Both the position numbers and the translations under genes were made by a program. From assembly GCF_010500915.1 (NCBI RefSeq), contig NZ_JAAAWP010000008.1, positions 144,824 to 208,823 of the forward strand: a stretch of DNA of 64,000 nucleotides, given 5' to 3'. Positions 8,291 through 16,034 of this stretch are shown here, piece by piece; the first letter of the stretch is position 1, and each line of letters begins with the position of its first letter. The stretch is from Alteromonas hispanica. GTDB lineage: Bacteria > Pseudomonadota > Gammaproteobacteria > Enterobacterales > Alteromonadaceae. The notes below the pieces were generated by a model. That model had not been told where the DNA came from. It was given only the letters and a program-made list of their open reading frames with translations, and ran no database searches.

Positions 8291-9571
8291 GTGAAGAGTG
8301 TCGATGTTGCAGTAGTAGGGGGAGGCATTGTTGGCAGTGTATTGGCCAAAGGTTTAGCCGAACGCGCAGGGTTAAGTGTGGCACTCATTGATGCGGCGCC
8401 CGTTATCCAAAGCGTCGCCGAAGTCTCAAAGGCCAACGCTCTCGATTTTAACCCTTTCACCGACACTCGGGTTATTGCGCTAGCTCGTCGTACCGTTGAT
8501 GAGCTAAAAGCGCTCAATGTTCCACTGGAAAAACTTGCAGATATTTATCACGGTGAACCCCCACCTTCCATAGACTCCATTGAAGTAAGTGATCGCGGCC
8601 ACTTAGGTTTAGTTAACCTAGCGGCCGAAGACTACCGCATTCCCTCCTTTGGGCAGGTTGTATCGCTAAGTGCTTTAACACGCCTTGTTGCTTCATCAAG
8701 TAATGACTATGAACATATTGCACCGGCGACGGTGCAGAGTGTGACTCAGCATCAAAATTACACTGAGGTGGCGCTTGATAATGGTGAAACTCGTCGCGCA
8801 AAGCTTGTTGTACTGGCCGATGGCGGACGCTCTGCTCTTGCACAGCAAGTAGGGCTTACGCGCACAGCAAACGATTATGAGCAAACGGCGATAGTGTTTA
8901 ATGTACACACTCAGCAGCCTCACAATAATAAAGCATATGAGCGTTTTACAGAGTCTGGGCCACTGGCATTTTTACCCTTCGACAGTGATATAGATAATCA
9001 AAAGTCGACAGGCTGTGGCTTTTCCGTTGTGTGGACAGTGAAAGCTGACAAAGCGGAAGCACTACTTTCTAGGACTAATAAAGCGTTTGTCGACGCGCTA
9101 CAAGACGCTTTCGGGTTTCGCCAAGGTAAGATTATACGTGTAAGTGATAAGGCAAGTTATCCGCTTTCTTTAAAGTTAGTTGATGAGGTAACATCTCATA
9201 GAACAGTGGTAGTGGGAAATGCGGCTCAAAGCCTTCACCCTATTGCTGGACAAGGTTTTAACTTAGGGCTTCGAGATATTTATACGCTTATTTCCACCTT
9301 GCAAAGCGAACGGTTAAATAAAAGCTCTATAGATAAAGACGGTGAGTTCGATCCGGGACAGTTTAACGTGCTCAATACTTATGCAAAGAAACGTAAAAAA
9401 GACAGAGCGGCCACCATTACCTTAACCGATACCTTGGTTCACACGTTCTCAAACCAGCACTTTCCCCTAGTAGTTGGCAGAAACGTATCATTAATGGCCC
9501 TGAGTATGGTGCCTTTTGCTAAAAAGCAGTTTGTGAAACAAACTACAGGCTATGGCTTAGGTGCACGGTAA
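8291..9571 (+). CDS. ubiH: 2-octaprenyl-6-methoxyphenol hydroxylase
   Basis: A class A FAD-dependent monooxygenase that hydroxylates the ring of the ubiquinone precursor. The N-terminal dinucleotide motif VVGGGIVGSVLA, the ADGGRS motif and the FAD ribityl motif GNAAQSLHPIAGQGFNLG are present. The UbiH-specific segment VSDRGHLGLVNLAAEDY closely matches E. coli UbiH, which separates it from UbiI/UbiF. The GTG start has AAGGGAAAG upstream; 426 residues is slightly longer than E. coli because of an insertion near residues 40-55. It is followed by its paralogue ubiI, with a 67-base gap. Confidence 0.95.
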   Translation: MKSVDVAVVGGGIVGSVLAKGLAERAGLSVALIDAAPVIQSVAEVSKANALDFNPFTDTRVIALARRTVDELKALNVPLEKLADIYHGEPPPSIDSIEVSDRGHLGLVNLAAEDYRIPSFGQVVSLSALTRLVASSSNDYEHIAPATVQSVTQHQNYTEVALDNGETRRAKLVVLADGGRSALAQQVGLTRTANDYEQTAIVFNVHTQQPHNNKAYERFTESGPLAFLPFDSDIDNQKSTGCGFSVVWTVKADKAEALLSRTNKAFVDALQDAFGFRQGKIIRVSDKASYPLSLKLVDEVTSHRTVVVGNAAQSLHPIAGQGFNLGLRDIYTLISTLQSERLNKSSIDKDGEFDPGQFNVLNTYAKKRKKDRAATITLTDTLVHTFSNQHFPLVVGRNVSLMALSMVPFAKKQFVKQTTGYGLGAR

Positions 9572-9638
9572 AAAACAGAGCAGGGGCATAATAAAACCAT
9601 GACGTTAAATTTTATCACGCTAACAGAAAGAGAGATTT

Positions 9639-10811
9639 ATGCAGCACGTTGATATTGGTATTGTTGGCGGAGGTATTGTTGGTTTAACTCTCGCAGCCGC
9701 GCTTAAAGATAGCTCGCTTTCCGTTGGAGTTATTGATAAGCATCCGTTGTCTACTGCATCAGGTGATAAAGCCACATCCCGTGTAAGCGCCATCAATCAG
9801 GCAAATATTACGGCATTGCAAAACTTAAACGTTTGGCCTCATGTACAGCCTAACCGCGCCAACCCCTATGTGGCTATGCACGTGTGGGACAAAGACAGCT
9901 TCGGTGATATTCACTTTCATTGCCACGAAATGGGCAGTGACACGCTAGGGGTTATTGTTGAGAATCAAGCTTTAGTAAATGCACTTGCTCACACCGTTGA
10001 AAAACAAAATAACGTTCAAGTATTTGAGACAAGCATAGAGCGCGTATTGTCTGGCCCTAATCAAAATATGGTGATGTTTGATAATAGCGATGTTTTAAGC
10101 TGCCGGCTTCTTATTGGTGCGGATGGCGCTAACTCATTTGTTCGTCAGCAAGCCGGGTTTCCCATTACATTTAAAGATTATGAGCACACGGCCATTGTAG
10201 CCAATATAAAAACTGAAATGTCCCATGAAAGTGTGGCGAGGCAAGCTTTCACTCCTACAGGTCCTCTTGCATTATTGCCCATGTCTGAACCCAACATATG
10301 CTCTATTGTGTGGTCGCAAAGCCCTGATAAAGCCAACGAGCTTATGGCAATGGATGACACAGCGTTTTGCCACGCACTTGCAGCGGTAAGCAACAGCATT
10401 CTTGGCACCGTAGAGCTTGAAACCAAGCGTTCTGCATTTCCATTAACTATGAGATACGCCAGAGAATGGGCGAAAGACGGCATTGCCCTAGTGGGAGATG
10501 CTGCCCATACCATTCATCCTCTAGCGGGGCAGGGGGCAAACTTGGGAATGCAAGATGCACTAGAACTTGCTGAGTTATTGCAAACATTGTCTAGCGAAGG
10601 AAGCGATATAGGGCTTCATAAAAACTTGCGCCCGTACGAACGTAGTCGCAAAACCGAGGCTATGAAAATGATTGCAGCTATGGACGGGTTTAAGCTGTTG
10701 TTTGATGGCAATGACCCTATCAAAAAACTGATTCGAGGTATTGGCTTAGCGGCCACAGATAAGGTTAGTGTTATAAAGCAAGCCTTTGTTAGTCATGCTA
10801 TGGGGCTTTAG
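9639..10811 (+). CDS. ubiI: 2-octaprenylphenol hydroxylase (UbiI/VisC)
   Basis: A second class A flavin monooxygenase in ubiquinone synthesis, acting at ring position C5. It has IVGGGIVGLTLA at the N-terminus, the UbiI-type MHVWDKDSFGDIHF and LGVIVENQAL segments, GADGANSFVR, and GDAAHTIHPLAGQGANLG. The C-terminus ending in SHAMGL resembles E. coli UbiI (RQAMGL). At 390 residues it is typical. The start ATG has an AGAGAGA ribosome site. UbiF-like function is possible, since the paralogues are interchangeable in some lineages, but residue matches favour UbiI. Confidence 0.93.
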   Translation: MQHVDIGIVGGGIVGLTLAAALKDSSLSVGVIDKHPLSTASGDKATSRVSAINQANITALQNLNVWPHVQPNRANPYVAMHVWDKDSFGDIHFHCHEMGSDTLGVIVENQALVNALAHTVEKQNNVQVFETSIERVLSGPNQNMVMFDNSDVLSCRLLIGADGANSFVRQQAGFPITFKDYEHTAIVANIKTEMSHESVARQAFTPTGPLALLPMSEPNICSIVWSQSPDKANELMAMDDTAFCHALAAVSNSILGTVELETKRSAFPLTMRYAREWAKDGIALVGDAAHTIHPLAGQGANLGMQDALELAELLQTLSSEGSDIGLHKNLRPYERSRKTEAMKMIAAMDGFKLLFDGNDPIKKLIRGIGLAATDKVSVIKQAFVSHAMGL

Positions 10812-10881
10812 CCGTAACAAATAACCCAAAATCTATAATAAATAAAACAATAATTAATAAAATAAACGACAGGTGAACGTT

Positions 10882-12180
10882 ATGGATAAACGCCATTTTT
10901 TGAAATTTGCAGGTGCGGGGTTAGCACTCTCGCCGGCACTTTCTCTGGCTGCAAGTTCAGACAGTATTCTTCAATCTGATAGACAAGATGCAGAACCGCT
11001 ATCATCGCTCAAGCCTCTTACAAAAGGTGTTGCGCCAATTACAAACTCAGAGAGAAAAGCGCGCATTGAAAAAGCGCAATCTTTGATGAAAGAACAAGGT
11101 GTATCGGCCATTCTCATTGAGCCTGGCGCGGCAATGGATTACTTCTCTGGTATTCAGTGGTGGCGTAGCGAACGCCTAACGGCGCTTATTATTCCTCAAA
11201 AAGGGGATGTTGCCGTTGTTACGCCATTTTTTGAAAAGCCAAGCGTATTAGAGTCTCTCAAAGTGGGCGATGACGTTCGCGTATGGCAAGAGCATGAAAG
11301 CCCTTTTGATGTCGTTGCTGATATCCTAAAATCAAGAGGCATTACCAGCGGCAAGCTGGGTGTTGAAAGCAGTGTTCGCTACTTTGTAGTGAACGGTGTG
11401 GGTAGCGCTATGCCCAACATAGATATTGTGCCTGCCGAGCCTATAACTCGTGGCTGCCGAATGTATAAAACCGCAGCTGAATTAACCTTGATGCACAAAG
11501 CAAACGAAATAACGTTAGCGGCTTATAATGTGGTATTCAGCCATTTAAAAGAAGGCATGACACAAGCAGATGTAAAAGCTCTTATGCACCAAGCTCAGCA
11601 GAATCTGGGTGGCAGCAAGACATGGTGCTTGGCTCTGTTTAATGACGCTAGCGCTTATCCTCACGGAACCAATGCAAAACAAGTTATTCAACAAGGCTCA
11701 GTGGTATTACTTGATAGCGGCTGTAGTGTGCATGGATATCAAAGCGATATCAGTCGTACGCTTGTATTCGGTAAGCCATCACAAAAAGTGACAGACGTAT
11801 GGAATACCGTGCGAGAAGGGCAAAATGTAGCGTTCAACGCAGCCAAAGTGGGCACACCTGCTGGTAAGGTTGATGATGCCGTGCGAGCTTACTACGTTAC
11901 TCAAGGTTACGACAAAGACTACGCATTACCTGGGCTAAGTCACCGCACTGGGCATGGCATTGGCATGGAAGGTCACGAAAGCGTGAACTTTGTGCGCGGC
12001 GAAACAGCACCGCTTAAAAAGGGTATGTGTTTTTCTAACGAGCCTGGCTTATACATACCCGGTGAGTTTGGTGTGCGTTTGGAAGATTGTTTGTATATGA
12101 CAGACAAAGGCCCACGATACTTTACTGAGCCACCTGTATCGATAGAAGAACCGCTAGGTCGCTTAGTGCCTCTTGCCTAG
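10882..12180 (+). CDS. Exported M24-family (Xaa-Pro) peptidase
   Basis: A second pita-bread metallopeptidase, distinct from PepP. The N-terminus MDKRHFLKFAGAGLALSPALSLA looks like a Tat-type signal with KR in place of RR, so export to the periplasm is likely but not certain. The metal ligands appear intact: Asp residues in DSGCSVHGYQSDISRTL, His in HRTGHGIG, Glu in SNEPGLYIP and Glu in VRLEDCLY. I moved the start from a GTG at 10873 to the ATG at 10882, because the sequence AGGTGA then serves as its ribosome site. It follows ubiI by 70 bases and may read through from it. Substrate is presumed to be proline-containing peptides. Confidence 0.85.
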   Translation: MDKRHFLKFAGAGLALSPALSLAASSDSILQSDRQDAEPLSSLKPLTKGVAPITNSERKARIEKAQSLMKEQGVSAILIEPGAAMDYFSGIQWWRSERLTALIIPQKGDVAVVTPFFEKPSVLESLKVGDDVRVWQEHESPFDVVADILKSRGITSGKLGVESSVRYFVVNGVGSAMPNIDIVPAEPITRGCRMYKTAAELTLMHKANEITLAAYNVVFSHLKEGMTQADVKALMHQAQQNLGGSKTWCLALFNDASAYPHGTNAKQVIQQGSVVLLDSGCSVHGYQSDISRTLVFGKPSQKVTDVWNTVREGQNVAFNAAKVGTPAGKVDDAVRAYYVTQGYDKDYALPGLSHRTGHGIGMEGHESVNFVRGETAPLKKGMCFSNEPGLYIPGEFGVRLEDCLYMTDKGPRYFTEPPVSIEEPLGRLVPLA

Positions 12181-12225
12181 TGCTTTTAAAATAAGCATCG
12201 TTGAGTTAACTCATGTTGCAAAGGG

Positions 12226-12247
12226 GCGCGCATTGCTTATGCGCGCT
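12226..12247. terminator. Convergent terminator hairpin
   Basis: A perfect 8-bp stem GCGCGCAT, loop TGCTT, ATGCGCGC, followed by TTATTC. It lies between the convergent M24 peptidase gene and the LysR gene and can serve both. The trailing T-run is weak. Confidence 0.55.
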
Positions 12248-12251
12248 TATT

Positions 12252-12304
12252 CAACACCTTCAGAGACTACCTTTGGAGATTACCTTCAAAGACCACCTTC
12301 AAAA
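12252..12304. repeat. 13-bp tandem repeat
   Basis: Nearly four copies of a 13-base unit (consensus CAGAGACTACCTT): a partial copy at 12252-12260, then 12261-12273, 12274-12286 and 12287-12299, with a remnant after. It sits in the 3' flank of the LysR gene, between converging transcripts. Confidence 0.6.
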
Positions 12305-12318
12305 ACCAAATTAATCCG

Positions 12319-13170
12319 CTAGTTATTTTTAAGCCGAGTAGTGAAAAATTCCGCCAAGGTTTTACTAATAACAGGGTGCTGGGTGTCTTGGTTAAACAAG
12401 CAAATATTCACTTTCCCCAGCTTAGGTAGGTGAGGGTGATTAAGAAGCGTTAGGTTTGCAGGTAAGCTCGATTTTGCCAATGCGGTAACGCCTAGTCCTT
12501 GTTGAATAGCTGCGGTTATGCCGCCTAAATCAGCATTGGTATAGGTAATTTTCCATGCAAATGTTTGCTGTTTAAGTTGCTCTATTACTCGGCTTCTATA
12601 CATACAGCCATCTGGGGCCAGTACAAGGGGAATAGTGCTACCTACAAGCGGATGGGAACTATCTCCCACCCACACCACATCATCTTCTAACACCACGTCG
12701 CCTTCGGTGTCTTCATCGGGGTTCACCAAAGCCAAAATAAGATCGAAGTGATCGCGCTGGCTAGGATGCAGCAAGTCGCGGCTGAGAGAGGACGTGACTT
12801 CTAATGATACATCGGGGTAGCGCTTTGAAAATTCACCAATTAACCCTGGCAACAGGGTAGAGGCGAACTCGTTGGGAATGCCTAATCGAAGGCGGCCACT
12901 CAGTGGGGCCGGGGTTAAACTTCGAAATATACTGTCGTTCAGTTCAAGCAATTCTTTTGCTTTGGCATACAACCAGTTTCCATCTGCACTGGGTACATGC
13001 CGCTGGCCTAGTTTAATAAACAGCTTTCTGTCGAGTTGAGACTCCAGCTTTTTAATTTGCAAGCTGATAGCCGGTTGAGAGCGACCAAGAAAGTCGCCGG
13101 CTTTAGCATAGCCGCCAAGCTCTATAACACTCACAAATGTACGCAAGTTATCCAACGAAAGCTGTTTCAT
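12319..13170 (-). CDS. LysR-family transcriptional regulator
   Basis: A 283-residue LysR-type protein. The N-terminal winged helix-turn-helix (residues 1-60) includes YAKAGDFLGRSQPAISLQIKKLE, the usual recognition region. The effector-binding domain follows (about 85-280), with the GRLRLGIPNEFASTLLPGLI opening strand. Most similar in outline to the LrhA/HexA-like group, but I cannot place it firmly. It is not divergent from an obvious target. The halogenase-like gene lies upstream on the same strand after 77 bases, and the M24 peptidase gene converges on it. Target genes and co-inducer are unknown. Confidence 0.88.
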   Translation of the reverse strand: MKQLSLDNLRTFVSVIELGGYAKAGDFLGRSQPAISLQIKKLESQLDRKLFIKLGQRHVPSADGNWLYAKAKELLELNDSIFRSLTPAPLSGRLRLGIPNEFASTLLPGLIGEFSKRYPDVSLEVTSSLSRDLLHPSQRDHFDLILALVNPDEDTEGDVVLEDDVVWVGDSSHPLVGSTIPLVLAPDGCMYRSRVIEQLKQQTFAWKITYTNADLGGITAAIQQGLGVTALAKSSLPANLTLLNHPHLPKLGKVNICLFNQDTQHPVISKTLAEFFTTRLKNN

Positions 13171-13247
13171 TATATAAGTATTTCTAATTGCCTAACCAAA
13201 CTACATTATATTTATAAATGTTAATATTGAAAACCGCTACTAACAGA

Positions 13248-14792
13248 TCAGCACGTCTCAGTATTAGGCTTTTGCATTTTACGCAGTATGTCTTTTAGCA
13301 TTTGATGAGGGTTCAGCGTTTCCACGACCCTGTCACCCGTTGGCGGTGAAAACCGCCTCATGCCGGCAAAAATACAATACCAAGAGGGGCGTAAATACAC
13401 TAAGTTGGCATCTACCTCGTTTAGCGCGTCTTCGAAGTTTGCACCTCTGTCCCACTCTTTTAACAAGTAAGCAAGAGTATCTGGCACCTTCATTTCGTTT
13501 CTACACGCTACCCAATAAGGTGTGTCGTTACGGGTATTAAGGTAATAATGAGCAGCAATATAATCTCTAATGCCATCGAACATACGATTCATTTCGTTAT
13601 TGTATAAAGCGTGTTTACGGGTATCTGGTATTGGCTGCTGCCAACAATCGATGAAATGATGCAGTGCGTATTGCACTAGCATAAGAGCGGTCGCTTCTAG
13701 CGGCTCTATAAAACCTTGAGACAGGCCGATACTTAAACAGTTGCCCGCCCAATGTGTATTCAACCTGCCTACCTGCATCTTCAAATGACGGGCAGGGGTA
13801 TTTTTAAGGTTAGTGCCTTCATCTAACACACTTCTTAGCTCTTGCTCTGCTTGAACGGATGAACAAAAGCGAGAGCTATACACATAGCCGTTGCCTGTGC
13901 GTGCAGTAAGGGGAATATTCCACTGCCAGCCATGTCTTAGGGCTACTGAACGTGTTTGATATTTTATGATGTCACTGCGTTTAGTAGGTATCGCTACCGC
14001 GGCATCGTTAAAAAGAGTATCGGCATAGGATGTAACCGATCTATTCAGCGCTTTTTTACCTAAAATGCCGCGAAAGCCAGAGCAGTCGATAAATAAGTCG
14101 GCGTGTAACGTGCCGTGTAAATCTGTTTGGATTGCTTGAATATTGTCATTGAAAGTAGGCACTTTTGTCACATTGCCCACTTTATGATTAACGCCTTTGC
14201 TGGTGGCGTAATGCTTTAAAAACTCGCCTAACAAGCCGGCGTCAAAATGATAAGCGTAGTCAATATTAGCACTATCTACTATGGTATTCGGTGCGATGTT
14301 CTGCCTTACCATTTCGGCGGCGGTAAAATAATGTGACTCAGAGATATTACTTGGCTGACCATGCCGCCGTTGGTTTACGGCTGTAAAATAATGCTCGGCA
14401 GTAGGCACATCAAGCGCTGAGAAAAACGGATGGAAATAAGAGGGCGTTCGAGATGGGGGAGAGTCATCGCTTTTATTCCACCCTTCAAAGTTAATGCCCA
14501 TTTTGTAAGTAGCGTTACAGGCTTCCATCCAAGTGCTTTCTTCCACGCCTAAATAGGCAAAAAAATGTCGTAAATAGGGGGTGGAACCTTCCCCCACGCC
14601 TACAGTGGGAATTGATGAAGACTCTAGCAATGTAATACTGCAACCCTGTGCAGAATGCCGCGTTTGTTGGTCATGCAGCGTTTGTTGCGAGAAAGAGCCA
14701 GTCAGCTCAGCAGCTCTTGCAAGATAGCATGCAGTCATCCAGCCTGCGCTGCCTCCGCCAACAATAACAATTTTATTTGGTAATGCCTTCAT
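13248..14792 (-). CDS. Flavin-dependent tryptophan-halogenase-like protein
   Basis: 514 residues of the tryptophan 7-halogenase (PrnA-like) family. The flavin motif IVGGGSAGWMTACYLA is at the N-terminus. VGVGEGSTPYLRHFF follows, then a lysine in ATYKMGINF at the position of the catalytic lysine (PrnA Lys79), and the hallmark WxWxIP motif as WQWNIP near residue 225-230. No partner flavin reductase is adjacent. Its ATG overlaps the stop of the LacI-type regulator by 4 bases, so both form one unit within the GlcNAc locus. Such halogenase-like genes recur beside TonB receptors in marine and Xanthomonas-type carbohydrate loci (recalled), where no halogenated product has been assigned to most. Function here is open. 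Confidence 0.85.
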   Translation of the reverse strand: MKALPNKIVIVGGGSAGWMTACYLARAAELTGSFSQQTLHDQQTRHSAQGCSITLLESSSIPTVGVGEGSTPYLRHFFAYLGVEESTWMEACNATYKMGINFEGWNKSDDSPPSRTPSYFHPFFSALDVPTAEHYFTAVNQRRHGQPSNISESHYFTAAEMVRQNIAPNTIVDSANIDYAYHFDAGLLGEFLKHYATSKGVNHKVGNVTKVPTFNDNIQAIQTDLHGTLHADLFIDCSGFRGILGKKALNRSVTSYADTLFNDAAVAIPTKRSDIIKYQTRSVALRHGWQWNIPLTARTGNGYVYSSRFCSSVQAEQELRSVLDEGTNLKNTPARHLKMQVGRLNTHWAGNCLSIGLSQGFIEPLEATALMLVQYALHHFIDCWQQPIPDTRKHALYNNEMNRMFDGIRDYIAAHYYLNTRNDTPYWVACRNEMKVPDTLAYLLKEWDRGANFEDALNEVDANLVYLRPSWYCIFAGMRRFSPPTGDRVVETLNPHQMLKDILRKMQKPNTETC

Positions 14793-15817
14793 AGCGTTAC
14801 CTCCGTAGAGGATCTCACCACTAATTGAGGGGTAAAGGTTTGCGTTAAATTATTGAAATTAGTCTTGGTCTTTTTTGCCCTTAAATATTGGATAAGCGAG
14901 GAGGTCGCAGATTGCGCGATTTCATTAGTGGGCTGGGAAGCGGTTGTTAGCGGCGGAAAAGTTTGTCGTGAGAATGGGCTATCCTCAAACCCAGCAATGG
15001 CTAAATCGTTGGGTACATCTACGCCTTTCATTCTCGCGCCAAACAACGTACCCGCTGCGATTTCATCGTTACAGGCAAATACCGCGGTGGGGCGTGAAGG
15101 CATTGATAACAATACATCTGCACTTTTTACCCCGGTTTCAAATGAATAGGTACCTTCTATAACTAGCGATTCATCAAAGGGGATAGAGGCTTTTTCTAAC
15201 GCAGCTTTGTAACCATTTAAGCGCTCGGTGGTAGATTTGTGAATCACTTCACCCGCGATAAATGCAATGTGTTTGTGGCCTTGGGCAATTAAATGCTCGG
15301 TAATTTGGAAGGCGGCCTTGAAATCGTTTACCAACACATAGGGTAGGGTAGAGCTAAATTCGCTGTCGCCAGACAAAATGCGTACGTAGCTAATGTTTTT
15401 ATTATCGAGGTGATGCAATACATCGGGCATTTCGGATAAAGGCGGAGAAAGTACCAGACCAGCAAGCTGTGCTGAATCCACCATATCCACTAATTCTTGT
15501 GCAATATTCTCAGAGCTTGCATCGCAGGGGTGAATAAGAAGCTCGAAGTTATTCTTGCGGCAGACATCTAAAATACCTTTCTGCATATCAATGATGTAGT
15601 AAGCATTGGGGTTGTCGTAAACGTAACCAAGTACCGACGTTACGTTGCTTGCAAGATCCCGCGCAGCCTTGTTTGGCGTGTATTTTAGCTCTGCGATTGC
15701 CTGTTCTACTCGCTTAAGTGTATCGGGCTTAACCGTCCCTTCTTTGTTTACCACACGAGACACGGTTTTAATTGAAACACCGGCCAACTCAGCGACACTT
15801 TTGATAGTTGCAGCCAA
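14789..15817 (-). CDS. nagR: LacI-family regulator of GlcNAc utilisation (NagR-like)
   Basis: 342 residues: a LacI-type helix-turn-helix (residues 4-30, SVAELAGVSIKTVSRVVNKEG), the hinge helix (KAARDLAS) and a periplasmic-binding-protein-like effector domain. It is divergent from the TonB receptor. The shared control region carries two copies of an AATGACA-N4-TGTCATT palindrome, with a third before nagK. This is the operator type described for NagR of Shewanella and related proteobacteria, so it is probably a repressor relieved by GlcNAc or GlcNAc-6-P and autoregulated. The assignment rests on context and operators, not on a specificity residue. Confidence 0.87.
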   Translation of the reverse strand: MAATIKSVAELAGVSIKTVSRVVNKEGTVKPDTLKRVEQAIAELKYTPNKAARDLASNVTSVLGYVYDNPNAYYIIDMQKGILDVCRKNNFELLIHPCDASSENIAQELVDMVDSAQLAGLVLSPPLSEMPDVLHHLDNKNISYVRILSGDSEFSSTLPYVLVNDFKAAFQITEHLIAQGHKHIAFIAGEVIHKSTTERLNGYKAALEKASIPFDESLVIEGTYSFETGVKSADVLLSMPSRPTAVFACNDEIAAGTLFGARMKGVDVPNDLAIAGFEDSPFSRQTFPPLTTASQPTNEIAQSATSSLIQYLRAKKTKTNFNNLTQTFTPQLVVRSSTEVTL

Positions 15818-15928
15818 TTTTCACCTCACGAAAAAATTGCTTTAAATTTCAACAGATAAGTAATTTTTATTGCGTATTTGTTAAATTTTTATTTGCGCGT
15901 TCACATCTAGTCATGTAACTTAACATCT

Positions 15929-15946
15929 AATGACAGCGTTGTCATC
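15929..15946. promoter_or_regulatory. NagR operator 1
   Basis: AATGACAGCGTTGTCATC, one mismatch from a full AATGACA-N4-TGTCATT palindrome. It lies 112 bases upstream of nagR and 90 bases upstream of the TonB receptor start, so it can control both divergent units. Confidence 0.85.
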
Positions 15947-15993
15947 TTTAAATATATGCAGAAAACAGCGCCTGTCATTTTATTATTATAATA

Positions 15994-16011
15994 AATGACA
16001 GCGTTGTCATT
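15994..16011. promoter_or_regulatory. NagR operator 2
   Basis: AATGACAGCGTTGTCATT, a perfect pair of 7-base arms. It ends 23 bases before the TonB receptor start codon, a position suited to blocking transcription of the receptor. A poorer copy (ACA-GCGCC-TGTCATT, 5-base spacer) lies just before it at about 15965-15979. Confidence 0.88.
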
Positions 16012-16034
16012 TTGGCTGAGAGAAGGTTAAGACC

